DNA of 64,000 nt from an uncultured Vicinamibacterales bacterium (GTDB taxonomy: Bacteria > Acidobacteriota > Vicinamibacteria > Vicinamibacterales > UBA8438), in the NCBI GenBank assembly GCA_958295905.1, contig OY282382.1:3310001-3374000 (forward strand), written 5' to 3'. Position 1 is the stretch's first letter; each line of letters begins with the position of its first letter. Positions 7,820 through 16,920 of the stretch are shown here, piece by piece. The position numbers and the translations under genes were made by a program. The notes beneath the pieces were generated by a model, which saw nothing but the letters and a program-made list of their open reading frames with translations, searched no databases and was not told the origin of the DNA.

Positions 7820-9193
7820 ATGGAGAACAAAACCGCGGAATCGCCGAACGGCAAACCCGACCCGAACGCCGCAGACGGCGCGCCGTACCCGATCGCCCGG
7901 CGAGCCCAGACCGCCGCCGCAGGGGCGGCGGTCTGGGCCGCCGCCCACGCCGGGGGGCTCTCCCCCCGGGCCCCCGCAGCAGCCGCCGCCCCCGCCGGGT
8001 GGCCGGAAACCGACGCGTTGGCCGGCGCGGCGCACATCATCCTCACTTGGGCGCCGGCCGAGGCCGCCGCCGTACTCGGCGGATTCGCCGTCGGCGCTGT
8101 GATCGCGGCCGAACCGCTGCGGCGGGAACGGGCGCGGATGCGGATACGGGCCGGCGGGATCGCCGGATTTGCGGGGCTCGCCGCCGCGTTCATCGGCGGA
8201 GGCACCGTCCTGGCTGCCGTGGGGCTCGCGACCCTCGCCGCGTCTGCGCTGAACGAATCCTGGCGGGCCGCGAGACCCGTGTTGTGGTTCGGAGCGATCG
8301 CCGCCGTACTCGGGCCGCTCGCGCTCCTGTACCGCGACTACCGCGGAATCCTGGAGACCGCCTCGGTCTGGAACCAAGACCCCGCAGTGCTGCTCGCGTG
8401 GGGTTCCGAATCCTGGAACCCGGATCCGCCGTGGGCGGCGGCGTCCCAGGAGAACGCGCTGATCGGCTCGTGGCGGAGCTGGGCGGGGATGCGGGCGGCC
8501 GTCGTCACGAAGAGCGGGGCGCTGGAACTCGCGGCCGGCACCGTCCCCGCCGCGGCGGCCGGAGTCGCCGCCGCGGCGCTCAGCGCCCGCCACAAGACGC
8601 ACAGCAGCGGTCCGGGGCCGCTGGTGTTCACGACCGCGCGGACCGCCGCCTGGGCCGCCCTGGGCGCGCTGTCGGCCGCGTGCGCCGTCCTGCTCGGATC
8701 GAGCGCGGGGTGGACCGGACTCGGCGCGCGGCTCGCGGAACCGCTGTCGCACGCCGCCGGCGTTCTCACCGCGTTCGCGGTCATCGGCGCCGCCACCGGG
8801 GTGCCCGCCGTCTTCCGCCGGGCCGGGGGACTCAAGGCGTGGATCGGCGCGCTCAGAACATGGACCGCCGCGCGGGCGGCGGAAACCACGCCGCGGGGAA
8901 CCGGTGCGCCGGGCAACCGGGACGACGGCTTGGAAGCTTGGAACGACCCCGCGGACACCGACCCCGCGCTGCTGCAGCGGGCGCTGGCCGCTTACCTGCT
9001 CGGGATTGGGGCGCTGTTCCTCGTCCCGGACGCCGCAACTACGCCGAACTGGCCGGGCGACCCGCTCTACGGGCACGGCGTTGCGACGGTGACCGCCATG
9101 ATCGCCGCCGGGGGTGTGGCGGCGCTCTGCATGGCCGGGTCGCTGCCGGGTGGAGACCCGGGATCACTGCTGTCCCACTATAGAGGCAAATGA
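7820..9193 (+). CDS. Polytopic membrane protein, unknown function
   Basis: A 457-residue alanine-rich protein with an N-terminal ~60-residue polar region and perhaps eight to ten hydrophobic segments (around 75-100, 110-150, 155-180, 240-260, 275-300, 315-335, 395-415, 425-445). I recognise no domain or catalytic motif. ATG at 7820 follows GGAGCGCTGAAAC, giving a weak ribosome site. The last 30 bp overlap the convergent FkbM gene. Amino-acid use is more extreme (Ala, Gly) than its neighbours. Nothing in the context suggests a role. Confidence 0.6.
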   Translation: MENKTAESPNGKPDPNAADGAPYPIARRAQTAAAGAAVWAAAHAGGLSPRAPAAAAAPAGWPETDALAGAAHIILTWAPAEAAAVLGGFAVGAVIAAEPLRRERARMRIRAGGIAGFAGLAAAFIGGGTVLAAVGLATLAASALNESWRAARPVLWFGAIAAVLGPLALLYRDYRGILETASVWNQDPAVLLAWGSESWNPDPPWAAASQENALIGSWRSWAGMRAAVVTKSGALELAAGTVPAAAAGVAAAALSARHKTHSSGPGPLVFTTARTAAWAALGALSAACAVLLGSSAGWTGLGARLAEPLSHAAGVLTAFAVIGAATGVPAVFRRAGGLKAWIGALRTWTAARAAETTPRGTGAPGNRDDGLEAWNDPADTDPALLQRALAAYLLGIGALFLVPDAATTPNWPGDPLYGHGVATVTAMIAAGGVAALCMAGSLPGGDPGSLLSHYRGK

Positions 9194-9952
9194 AACGGGC
9201 CCGGATCCCAGCCGCGCATAGACGTCGCCGGACCGGCGCTGGGCGGCGCCGGTCCGGAGCGCGTCGAGGAGGGTCCCGCCGTCGACCCAGCCGGCGGCGG
9301 CGAGCTCGTAGGACTCGCCCACCGACCAGTTGAAGCGGTAGGTTCCCAGGGCCTGCAGCCGGTCGACGCAGGTGCGCGTGTAGTCGAGTGTGCCCGGCAG
9401 GTACTCGAACGACAGGGCGGGGACCGGGTAGGTGAGCCCGGCCAGCACCGCCGGCTCCGCCCCCTCGACGTCGATCTTGACGAATGCGGGCCGCCCGAAG
9501 CGGGCGATGAGCGCGTCGAGGGTGACCATCTCCACGTCGATGTCGCGGTTCCACCGCACGCCGCTGAACACCGGGTCCCGCTCGCGGGCCGCGCGCCACG
9601 CGATCGCCAAGGTGGTCATCGTCGGGTTGCGGTCGCTCACCGACAGGGTCGCGACCCCCGTGCGGTCGCCGGCCGCCGCTTCGAGAATCGACACCCGCGG
9701 ATGGCGGCCGAACAGGAGGCGGAGCAGGCCCGCGAAGTCGGGCTGCGGTTCGAGGGCCACGACACGGCAGCCGAGGGCGGCGAGGGCGCGGGTCCGGTTG
9801 CCGGTGTGGGCGCCGACGTCGAAGACGAGGTCGCCGCGGCCGGCGAGGGTCGCGTAGAGCCGCCGCAACCGGCGCTGGCGCAGCGGAATCGCGTGATACA
9901 CCGCGAGGGACCGGATCAGGCCGTAGATGCGGTTCGGATGCGTCGACCTCAT
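9164..9952 (-). CDS. FkbM-family methyltransferase
   Basis: SAM-dependent O-methyltransferase of 262 residues. The SAM-binding block LVFDVGAHTGNRTRALAALG is near residue 42 and the family signature FVKIDVEGAEPAVLAGL near residue 157. FkbM proteins methylate hydroxyls on sugars, polyketides or glycans; this one is next to a DoxX protein and not in an obvious cluster. ATG 9952 is preceded, after 8 nt, by a minus-strand CAGAAT that could serve as a -10 element, suggesting a leaderless transcript. Confidence 0.85.
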   Translation of the reverse strand: MRSTHPNRIYGLIRSLAVYHAIPLRQRRLRRLYATLAGRGDLVFDVGAHTGNRTRALAALGCRVVALEPQPDFAGLLRLLFGRHPRVSILEAAAGDRTGVATLSVSDRNPTMTTLAIAWRAARERDPVFSGVRWNRDIDVEMVTLDALIARFGRPAFVKIDVEGAEPAVLAGLTYPVPALSFEYLPGTLDYTRTCVDRLQALGTYRFNWSVGESYELAAAGWVDGGTLLDALRTGAAQRRSGDVYARLGSGPVSFASIVGQQ

Positions 9953-9960
9953 GGCGGTGC

Positions 9961-9966
9961 ATTCTG
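9961..9966 (-). promoter_or_regulatory. Putative -10 element (CAGAAT) for FkbM gene
   Basis: On the minus strand CAGAAT lies 8 nt before the ATG at 9952. This spacing would put the transcription start at or near the start codon. No convincing -35 was found. Confidence 0.35.
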
Positions 9967-9985
9967 CGGCGAACCGGACGCGGTT

Positions 9986-9991
9986 TACAAT
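9986..9991 (+). promoter_or_regulatory. Putative -10 element (TACAAT) for DoxX gene
   Basis: TACAAT ends about 9-10 nt before the ATG at 10001, with no Shine-Dalgarno in between, which fits a leaderless mRNA. It faces away from the FkbM promoter, so the two genes share a short divergent control region. Confidence 0.45.
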
Positions 9992-10000
9992 GCCTCCGAC

Positions 10001-10444
10001 ATGCTCAATTCAAGCGCCGACGGACTCCGGCTGCTCTCGGTGGTCCTGGGGATCTTCCTGATCTGCATGGGATACGGCAAGCTGGGCTGGGCGGTCGACA
10101 GCAGCCTGCTCGAAGATCAGCTCCGGGCGTGGTGGGGACCGGCGCCCACGATCAGCAAGTGGTACATCGACTGGTTCGCGATGCCCGGTGTCCCCCTGTT
10201 CGCCCGGCTCGTGCTGCTGGGCGAGCTGTCCACGGGGCTAGCGCTGGTGGTCGGTTACCGCCCGCAGCTCGCGGCCCTGGCGGCGCTGCTCATGGTGCTG
10301 AACTTCCACTTCGCCATGGGCCTCCTGTTCACGTCCGAGTACCTGACCAACGGCTATGCGCTGCCGGTGGTGGGCGGGCTGGCGGCGCTCGCCGTCGGCG
10401 CCCGGCGCCTCCCGTTCTGCGTCGCCGGCGGGGAGCCGCGGTGA
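10001..10444 (+). CDS. DoxX-family membrane protein
   Basis: Inner-membrane protein of 147 residues with four hydrophobic segments (about 10-28, 62-82, 85-108, 118-137). The layout and the LARLVLLGELSTGLALVVGY block match the DoxX/quinol-oxidase-like family, whose members are linked to oxidative stress or thiosulfate:quinone oxidoreduction, though most are uncharacterised. ATG 10001 was chosen because a TACAAT box lies just upstream and no ribosome site is visible. The gene is followed by a dense block of repeats. Confidence 0.75.
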   Translation: MLNSSADGLRLLSVVLGIFLICMGYGKLGWAVDSSLLEDQLRAWWGPAPTISKWYIDWFAMPGVPLFARLVLLGELSTGLALVVGYRPQLAALAALLMVLNFHFAMGLLFTSEYLTNGYALPVVGGLAALAVGARRLPFCVAGGEPR

Positions 10445-10527
10445 CACCGCCGGTTGCGCCGAGACCGGCGAAGGGCCCGCGCGCGGGGCGCGGCGAGAGC
10501 GCCGGTCGGGCAGGGGCGGCCGCGGAG

Positions 10528-10658
10528 CCAATGCATTGCCATGATTAAAAATGGGGTCTCCGAGGAACTCGCTTCGGACCGAAAGAGTTCCCATGCAGAG
10601 GAAAACATCGTTCGGCTCAAGTCCGTCTGTCTGAAGATTATGACGTGACGGACCACTG
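10528..10658. mobile_element. Element A copy with decayed ends (131 bp)
   Basis: Same orientation as the copies at 20027 and 51398. The terminal CTAG tetranucleotides have decayed to CCAA and CTGG, so this is an older insertion. Internal blocks TGCATTGCCATGATTAAAA, TTCCCATGCAGAGGAAAAC and GACGTGACGGACCAC are clear. Non-coding. Confidence 0.8.
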
Positions 10659-10689
10659 GTCACCGGCCGGATCCGGCACCCGGCGGATG

Positions 10690-10868
10690 CAGCCGCGCCA
10701 TGATTTTCGGATAGACGGATTGGAGTCGAAAGATGCGATTCTCCTGCATGGGGGACTCTCTCGGGTTCGAGGCGAGTTCCCCGATGTCCCCAGTCAGCGT
10801 GGGATGCCCCTGGCGGACCTGGAAGACTCTCTCGGGTTCGAGGCGGGTTCCCCGATGCCCCTGATATC
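10690..10868. repeat. A2 repeat element with repeat-spacer-repeat (38-33-37 bp)
   Basis: Related to the element at 3431. The segment at 10754-10791 recurs at 10825-10861 with one mismatch and one gap. The 33-bp spacer (10792-10824) begins with 22 bases that are identical to the right end of element C and its flank at 26909-26930, while the spacer of the 3431 copy is different. Confidence 0.8.
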
Positions 10869-10925
10869 GGCCTGTGCCACCGCACTGCGCGCCGTCTCGT
10901 AAATTCGCAACGTGATTCTGCGCTG

Positions 10926-11021
10926 GGATCGGCGCAAGAACAACCCCCGGTTTCGCTGCAACGGTTTCGTGGCGCAGTGTCACTTCGGCCGCATCCATGC
11001 CACGTGTTCTTGCGCGGATCC
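10926..11021. mobile_element. Element D copy 1 (96-bp MITE-like)
   Basis: Bounded by near-perfect inverted repeats: GGATCGGCGCAAGAACA on the left and its complement with one mismatch on the right. Internal TTTCGTGGCGCAGT and CATCCATGCC are shared with the copies at 35447 and 35572. From 11022 to 11287 I see no gene. Confidence 0.85.
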
Positions 11022-11287
11022 TGGCGCAAGCCGGTCCCCGCGCACCGTGGCCTGCGCCGTTCGTCGGGGTCGCCGCGTCTCCGTCGGTCATCGGTTCATC
11101 GGCACGGGTGGCTGCCTGTTGTGATGTGAATTTCAGGGGACTGGACACGGGTGCGCCGTCCCGGAGAACGTAATTTAATTCGCTCGACATGTTGCCGGGG
11201 AGTCATGGCGTTTTCGCAAATCCCGAATGGCCCGTGACTTCTTGAGCATATTGACGAGACAGCCACGCTGTTACACGACAGAAGCCC

Positions 11288-12958
11288 ATGGAAACCACTG
11301 CGCCGGGTTGGGGCGGAGCGCGGTTCGCGGTCGTGCGGCGCGCCGCAGCGCTCTGCGCGGCGCTCGTGCTCGTGAACGTGTCGCTCACCTTCGCCAACGT
11401 CTGGCCCACCCTCGCGGTCCGCTTCAACCGCGACCTGTCGGTGGAGGCGGCGGCCGGGGTGCTCGCGCTCGTGGCGATGCGCGCCCGGGGGCGTCCGCTC
11501 CGCGCCGCCGTGCGGTGGCTGGCCGCCGCGTGGCTGCTGCTGGCGGCGGGGCGCTACGTCGAGGTCACCGTCGCCTCGCTCTACGGCCGCGGGGTGAATC
11601 TGTACTGGGACATGCAGCACGTGCCGAAGGTCGGCGCGATGTTCGCCGTCGTGGCCGACCCGTGGCTGAAGGCGGGCTTCGCGGCGGGGCTGATCCTGGC
11701 CCCGCTCGGACTCTATCTCGTGGCCCGCTGGGCGTGGGGGGGCATCGCCGAGGCCGCCGGCCGACCGGCGGCGCGCCGGGCCCTCGGCGCGGCGGCGGCC
11801 GGGGTGCTGCTGCTCGGTCTGGCGCAGTGGGCGGGCCTCGGGGTGCCCGGGAGCCTCCGGGTGGCGGAGCCGGTGTCGCCGGCCTTCGCCCGCGAACTCG
11901 GCGAGCTGGTCTACGAGGCGAGCGGGGCCGGCGTGCGCGACCTCGGGCCGCCTCCGGCGCTGCGATCGGACCTGTCGCGCGTTGAGGGCGCCGATGTGTT
12001 CGTCGTCTTCCTCGAGTCGTACGGGGCGGTGAGCTGGGAGCGGGACGCCTTCGTCGAGGCGCTCGCCCCGGCGCGCCGCGGGTTCGAGGCGGCGGTGAGC
12101 GGGACCGGCCGGCGGATGGCGTCCGCCTTCGTCGAGTCGACCACGTTCGGCGGCGAGTCGTGGCTCGCCCACATCAGCCTGCTGTCGGGCACCGAGGTGC
12201 GGGACCCCGCGACCAACGTGCGTCTCATGGCGCAGGAACGGGACACGGTCGTCAAGCTGTTCTCGCGCCGCGGGTTCCGCACCATCGCGATCATGCCGGG
12301 GCTCCTGGTCGGCTGGCCCGAGGGCGCGTTCTACGGCTTCGAGGAGATCTACGACCACGCGCGGCTCGACTACCGGGGGCCGCCGTTCGGGTGGTGGGGC
12401 GTCAACGATCAGTACGCCCTCGCGCGCGTCGACGCGGCCGAGATCGCCCCGCCGGACCGCCCGCCGGCCTTCGTGTTCTTCGCCACCATCTCGACCCACG
12501 CCCCGTTCGTGCCGGCCCCGCCCTATCAGGCCGACTGGGCCCGGGTGCTGGCCGAAACCCCCTACGACGCCGGCGAGCTCGACCGCGCGTGGTCGGCCTG
12601 GGCCGACTGGACGAACCTCGGCCCGAGCTACGTGGAGGCGCTGCAGTACGCCTTCGCGCACATCGGCGGCTATCTCCGGCTGCTGGCGGATCGCGATCTG
12701 GTGCTGGTGCTGGTGGGCGACCACCAGCCCCCGGCCCTGGTGAGCGGGGCCGGCGCGTCCTGGGAGGTGCCGGTGCACGTCGTCACGAGCCGCGCCGACC
12801 TCCTCGACCGGCTCGTCGACGGGCACGGGTTTGCGCCGGGACTCGAGCCGCGGCGTCCCGCCGTCGCGCGCATGGACGGGTTGCTGCCGATTCTGCTCGA
12901 TGCGTTCGGCGACGAGCCCGCCGCCGAGGATCCGCCGGGGCCGAGCGGATCGGAATGA
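11288..12958 (+). CDS. LTA-synthase-like sulfatase-fold membrane enzyme
   Basis: 556 residues: four or five N-terminal membrane helices (to about residue 175) and a periplasmic alkaline-phosphatase/sulfatase-fold domain. The domain opens with DVFVVFLESYGAVSW near residue 235. A catalytic-Thr region ESTTFGGESWLAHISLLSG follows near 280, then FFATISTHAPFVP and the metal block VLVGDHQPPAL. This layout is that of phosphoglycerol or phosphoethanolamine transferases, so it probably modifies a membrane glycan or lipid; the exact substrate is unknown. It stands alone after a repeat-rich gap and precedes the NfeD/flotillin genes. Confidence 0.8.
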   Translation: METTAPGWGGARFAVVRRAAALCAALVLVNVSLTFANVWPTLAVRFNRDLSVEAAAGVLALVAMRARGRPLRAAVRWLAAAWLLLAAGRYVEVTVASLYGRGVNLYWDMQHVPKVGAMFAVVADPWLKAGFAAGLILAPLGLYLVARWAWGGIAEAAGRPAARRALGAAAAGVLLLGLAQWAGLGVPGSLRVAEPVSPAFARELGELVYEASGAGVRDLGPPPALRSDLSRVEGADVFVVFLESYGAVSWERDAFVEALAPARRGFEAAVSGTGRRMASAFVESTTFGGESWLAHISLLSGTEVRDPATNVRLMAQERDTVVKLFSRRGFRTIAIMPGLLVGWPEGAFYGFEEIYDHARLDYRGPPFGWWGVNDQYALARVDAAEIAPPDRPPAFVFFATISTHAPFVPAPPYQADWARVLAETPYDAGELDRAWSAWADWTNLGPSYVEALQYAFAHIGGYLRLLADRDLVLVLVGDHQPPALVSGAGASWEVPVHVVTSRADLLDRLVDGHGFAPGLEPRRPAVARMDGLLPILLDAFGDEPAAEDPPGPSGSE

Positions 12959-12994
12959 CCGCCGTCGCGGGCCGCGAATATCCCGGGCGGGGGC

Positions 12995-13105
12995 GGGGCG
13001 GCGGTCGCATCGTCGGCGGGACGTCGGAATGACGAGACGGCCGCCTCCGGCAGCCCGTCGGACGCCAGCGGGGCGGCGGCCGCATCGTCGGCGGGGACGT
13101 CGGAA
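12995..13105. repeat. Repeat-spacer-repeat duplication (35-40-36 bp)
   Basis: A 35-36 bp segment at 12995-13029 recurs at 13070-13105 with one mismatch and one gap, separated by 40 bp. A shorter match (GGGYCGCGAATATCCCGG) also recurs at 12969 and 13119. It fills the gap between the sulfatase and NfeD-like genes; no gene is seen there. Confidence 0.75.
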
Positions 13106-13288
13106 CGGCCGCGGGGGCGGGTCGCGAATATCCCGGCGCGGGCGGCGTAATGACACCGTGAGGAGCGGCCGGGCGGGCGCGGCGGAGCCCCGCGGCCCGA
13201 CGGGACCGGCGGGCCGCGGGACGCGTCGCCGGTCGAACGTAGCGGGGACTCCTGCGGCGGGCGGCTGGAAGGAAGCTCCGGGAGCGTG

Positions 13289-13882
13289 ATGATGGCGCGC
13301 GCATGGGAACTGTTCTGGGACTGGTCGAACCTGATGGCGCTGGGCGGCGACGCCGTCACCTACTCGGCGATGGCCCTGGTGGGCACCGTCCTGTTCCTGC
13401 TGCGCCTCGCCCTGGCGATGTTCGGCGACGTCCTCGGCGACTTCGAGGTCGACGTGGACACCGGCACCGACGCCTCGTTCACGCTGTTCTCGCTGCTGTC
13501 GGTGATGGGGTTCATCATGGGCACGGGCTGGATGGGGCTGGCGTGCCGTTTCGACTGGGGGCTCAGCCGGCCGGTGTCGGTGGTCATCGCGGTCGGGTTC
13601 GGCGTCCTCATGATGTTCCTGGCGGCCGGCCTGATGTACGTGACCCGGACCCTCAACCGCACGGTGACCTACGACCTGGAGACGGCGGTGGGGAAGACCG
13701 CGCAGGTGTACAGGACCATTCCCGCCCGGGACGGCGGTCACGGACAGGTGCAGGTGACGGTGTCGGGGCGGTTGATGACGCTGGACGCGGTCAGCGGCGG
13801 CGAAGCGCTGGATGCCTTCTCCGATGCGATCGTGGTCGGCGTGCGCGACGACGACACCCTGATCGTCGCTCCCCATGGGTGA
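13289..13882 (+). CDS. NfeD-like membrane protein with OB-fold tail
   Basis: 197 residues: helices at about 20-45, 60-85 and 95-120, then a soluble beta-rich tail that begins with the block TAVGKTAQVYRTIPARDGGHG and continues GQVQVTVSGRLMTLDAVS. This is the layout of short NfeD proteins, which partner with flotillin-type SPFH proteins in membrane microdomains. The flotillin gene follows after 440 bp on the same strand. GTG 13286, ATG 13289 and ATG 13292 are in frame; GGAAGG lies upstream. Confidence 0.75.
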   Translation: MMARAWELFWDWSNLMALGGDAVTYSAMALVGTVLFLLRLALAMFGDVLGDFEVDVDTGTDASFTLFSLLSVMGFIMGTGWMGLACRFDWGLSRPVSVVIAVGFGVLMMFLAAGLMYVTRTLNRTVTYDLETAVGKTAQVYRTIPARDGGHGQVQVTVSGRLMTLDAVSGGEALDAFSDAIVVGVRDDDTLIVAPHG

Positions 13883-14004
13883 TGCGGCGCGCTGATGGGC
13901 GGCGGCGGGCGAAGGCGCGCGGCCGGGCGCCCGCACCGTGACCGCCGCACGGGCGCATGGAGGACTGGGCCGGGCGGCCGGCGGAGCCGCGGCCGGGCGG
14001 CCCG

Positions 14005-14283
14005 CGGGCCGGGATGCCGACGGCGGAGACGGGTGGCGGGGCGCAGGCGCGCGCGCATCGACCGCCTCACCGCAGCAACCCACGCGGCCATGAGGTGGTC
14101 CTGCGCAGGCGCTCACAGGGTGGTCCGGCGGCAGGCGGGGACCGCGAACCGACGGTCTTCGGGCCGGGATGCCGACGGCGGAGACGGGTGGCGGGGCGCA
14201 GGCGCGGTGGTCCTGCGCAGGTGCCCGCGGGTTGGTCCGGCGGCAGGCGGGGACCGCGAAACCAACGGTCTTCGGGCCGGGAT
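14005..14283. repeat. Imperfect tandem repeats, period about 112 bp
   Basis: A 47-bp block at about 14005-14052 recurs at 14159-14205. A second block of about 75 bp starting GTGGTCCTGCGCAGG at 14095 recurs at 14207. The arrangement occupies the spacer between the NfeD-like and flotillin genes; no coding frame is convincing. Confidence 0.7.
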
Positions 14284-14322
14284 GGAACGTCCCGGGACGG
14301 TGACGCAGGAGGCAGGTGACGG

Positions 14323-15876
14323 ATGACCGAGATGATCAACTTCGGCACCCTCGGGGTGGTGGCCACCATCGTCTTGTTGATGCTGTTCGTGCTGACGATG
14401 CTGACCCGTCAGTACCGGCGGTGCCCCTCGAACCGGGTGCTCGTCGTCTACGGCAAGGTCGCGGGGGCCCGCGCCGCCCGCTGCCTGCACGGCGGCGGGA
14501 CGTTCATCGTGCCCCTGCTCCAGAGCTACGCCTACCTCAATCTGGAGCCGATGACGATAGAGATCGACCTGACGAGCGCGCTGTCCAAGAAGAACATCCG
14601 CGTCAACGTGCCGTCCACGTTCACCATCGGCATCTCCATCCGGCCCGACATCATGAACAACGCGGCCGAGCGTCTGCTCGGCCTGAACGAGAAGGCGATC
14701 GCGGCCCAGGCCAGCGACATCATCCTCGGCCAGATGCGTCTGGTCATCGCGACCCTGTCCATCGAGGAGATCAACCAGGACCGCGAGAAGTTCCTCGACC
14801 TCGTCAACAAGAACGTCAGCACCGAGGTCAACAAGATCGGGCTCGAGCTGATCAACGTCAACGTCCGCGACATCACCGACGAGTCGGGTTACATCCTCGC
14901 GCTGGGCAAGAAGGCGGCGGCCGACGCCATCAACCAGGCCAAGATCGAGGTGGCCGACGCCGACCGCTCCGGCTCCATCGGTGAGGCGAGCGCCCACCGC
15001 GAAATGGCCGTCGAGGTGGCCCGCCAGCAGGCCGACTCGGCGGCGGGGCAGAAGCAGGCGGAACGGGACCAGCGCATCAAGGTGGCGAAGCTCGAGGCGG
15101 AGGGCGTCTCCGGCGAGGCGAACGCGATGCGCGAGCAGGAGATTGTGGTCGCCGAGCAGGATGCGTTGTCGGTGCAGGGGAAGAAGCAGGCGGAGATGGA
15201 CCAGCGCGTCAAGGTCGCCTCGCTCGAGGCGTCGGCGGTGCAGGGCGAGAACGAGTCGAAGGCGAACATCGCCGACTACGAGGCCAATCTCGCCGAGCGG
15301 CAGGCCGACGCCAGGCGGCGCGGCGAGATCGCCCTCGCCGACGCCGCCCGCGACGTGCTCCGGGCGGAGAAGGAGCAGGAGTTCGCCCGGCTCGAGAAGA
15401 CCCAGATCGCCCAGCAGCAGATCGAGCGCCAGAAGATCGAGATCGACGCCGAGGCTGAGGCGGAGAAGATTCGCCGCATCGCCCAGGGCGAGGCCGACGG
15501 CGTGCTGGCCCGGTATCTCGCCGAGGCGGAAGGCGTCCGGAAGGTCCTCGACGCCAAGGCCGCCGGTTACGAGAACCTGCTGCGCATCTGCGCCGATCGG
15601 CCGGAGCTGGCACCGTCGCTGCTGATCGTCGAGAAGCTGCCCGAACTGGTTGCCGAGCAGGTCAAGGCGATCCAGAATCTGAAGATCGACAAGGTCACGG
15701 TATGGGATTCCGGCGCCAACGGCCAGGACGGCAACGGAGCGACGGCGGGCTTTCTGCGGGGGCTCATCGGGGCCCTGCCCCCCCTCCACGAGCTGGCCGA
15801 GCAGGCCGGCATCGACCTGCCGGCGGCCCTCGGCAAGGTGCAGAACCCGCAGCCGCGGTCCGACGGCCGCCGGTGA
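14323..15876 (+). CDS. Flotillin-family SPFH protein
   Basis: 517 residues: an N-terminal membrane anchor (about 8-28), an SPFH/band-7 domain (about 30-200), and a long alanine/glutamate-rich coiled-coil (about 205-420) with repeated AEREQ/EAE patterns, then a short tail. This is the flotillin (FloT/YuaG) layout; such proteins scaffold membrane microdomains as oligomers. AGGAGG about 10 nt upstream of ATG 14323 is a strong ribosome site. It pairs with the upstream NfeD-like gene. Confidence 0.9.
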   Translation: MTEMINFGTLGVVATIVLLMLFVLTMLTRQYRRCPSNRVLVVYGKVAGARAARCLHGGGTFIVPLLQSYAYLNLEPMTIEIDLTSALSKKNIRVNVPSTFTIGISIRPDIMNNAAERLLGLNEKAIAAQASDIILGQMRLVIATLSIEEINQDREKFLDLVNKNVSTEVNKIGLELINVNVRDITDESGYILALGKKAAADAINQAKIEVADADRSGSIGEASAHREMAVEVARQQADSAAGQKQAERDQRIKVAKLEAEGVSGEANAMREQEIVVAEQDALSVQGKKQAEMDQRVKVASLEASAVQGENESKANIADYEANLAERQADARRRGEIALADAARDVLRAEKEQEFARLEKTQIAQQQIERQKIEIDAEAEAEKIRRIAQGEADGVLARYLAEAEGVRKVLDAKAAGYENLLRICADRPELAPSLLIVEKLPELVAEQVKAIQNLKIDKVTVWDSGANGQDGNGATAGFLRGLIGALPPLHELAEQAGIDLPAALGKVQNPQPRSDGRR

Positions 15877-16898
15877 CCGGAGTGAACGCCGGCGGCGGGG
15901 CGCCCGGCGCGATCCGGCCCCGGGGGGGCATCGCGCGATCCGGCCCTGGCCCCGGCCCCGGGGGAGGCATCGCGCGATCCGGCCGCCGGGCGGGTCATGC
16001 CGCCGCGCGGACCGTTCGCGCCGCGGGGGCCGGGCTTCTGGTCTCGGCCGCGATCTGGGGATGGCTGGCGCCGCCGGCCGCCGCCCAGGTGTCGCTCGAC
16101 GTGATGACGTTCAACATCCGGACGTCGAACGTCGACGACGGCGCGAACGCGTGGCCCCATCGCCGCGAGCTGGTCGTCGAGACGATCGCGGGGGCGGCGC
16201 CACACATCCTCGGTCTCCAGGAGGCGCTCGACGAGCAGATTGCGTATCTGCAGGCGATGCTGCCGGAGTACCGGTGGATCGGCGTCGACCGCGGTCTCAA
16301 CGGCGGGGTCGGGCTGAGCGAGTACACGCCGATCTTTTACCGGCACCGCGAGCTGAGCCCCATCGCGTCCGGCAACTTCTGGCTCAACGACACCCCCGAC
16401 GTTCCCCCGGCTCCGCGCGTGGAGCCGCGGCGGCGTTTTCGGCGGCCGCGCGGCCGCATCGTGACCTGGGCCCGCTTCTACCACCTGGCGAGCGGCCGCG
16501 AGATCTACGTCTTCAACACCCACCTGACCCTGCGTCGGGGTGCCCGCCAATACGCCTCGGCGCAGTTGATCGCAGACCGCGTCGCCGCCCTGCCGGCGGG
16601 AAGCGCGGTCGTGGTGACCGGCGACTTCAACGCGGGCGCCGGCGATACCGAAACCTGGCGCATCGCGACCGGACAGGGCCTGCGCGATGCCTGGTTCGCG
16701 GCCGACGAGCGCCGGGGCCCGCCGTTCACGAGCAACGGCTTCGGACCGCCGCCTCCCCACGACGAGGTGTGGCGCATCGACTGGATCCTGGTCGGGGGGC
16801 CGCTCGCCGTGAGAACTGCGCAGACCGTGCTGCACCACGACGACGGGCGATACCCCTCCGACCATTATCCGGTGGCGGCCCGTCTCGATTGGCCCTAG
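15873..16898 (+). CDS. Secreted endonuclease/exonuclease/phosphatase-family protein
   Basis: 341 residues with a probable signal segment (about 50-70, ending APPAAAQ) and then an EEP-fold catalytic domain. All key blocks are visible: LDVMTFNIR, ILGLQEALDEQ, YVFNTHLTLRRGAR, VVTGDFNAG, and RIDWILV ... YPSDHYPVAARL at the end. It probably cleaves phosphodiesters outside the cytoplasm. GTG 15873 overlaps the flotillin stop by 4 bp, suggesting coupling. The stop TAG is part of the CTAG that begins an element A fragment. Confidence 0.85.
   Translation: MTGVNAGGGAPGAIRPRGGIARSGPGPGPGGGIARSGRRAGHAAARTVRAAGAGLLVSAAIWGWLAPPAAAQVSLDVMTFNIRTSNVDDGANAWPHRRELVVETIAGAAPHILGLQEALDEQIAYLQAMLPEYRWIGVDRGLNGGVGLSEYTPIFYRHRELSPIASGNFWLNDTPDVPPAPRVEPRRRFRRPRGRIVTWARFYHLASGREIYVFNTHLTLRRGARQYASAQLIADRVAALPAGSAVVVTGDFNAGAGDTETWRIATGQGLRDAWFAADERRGPPFTSNGFGPPPPHDEVWRIDWILVGGPLAVRTAQTVLHHDDGRYPSDHYPVAARLDWP
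15916..15984. repeat. Short direct repeat (30 bp, period 38) at 5' end of EEP gene
   Basis: A 30-bp GC-rich segment containing GCATCGCGCGATCCGGCC occurs at 15916-15945 and 15954-15984. It lies in the poorly conserved N-terminal part of the EEP reading frame, before the signal segment, which makes the exact start uncertain. Confidence 0.7.
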
Positions 16899-16920
16899 TG
16901 CATCGCCACCACTAAAAATA
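16895..16920. mobile_element. Element A left-end fragment
   Basis: Only the first ~26 bp of element A (CTAGTGCATCGCCACCACTA and a few bases more) are present. The right part is missing and is replaced directly by the antitoxin remnant. It supplies the stop codon of the EEP gene. Confidence 0.8.

Noticed and set aside
11096-14116. A 1006-codon minus-strand open frame opposite the sulfatase and NfeD genes
   Set aside because: Antisense shadow caused by high G+C; composition is His/Arg/Pro-rich and no domain is visible, while the plus strand has clear families.
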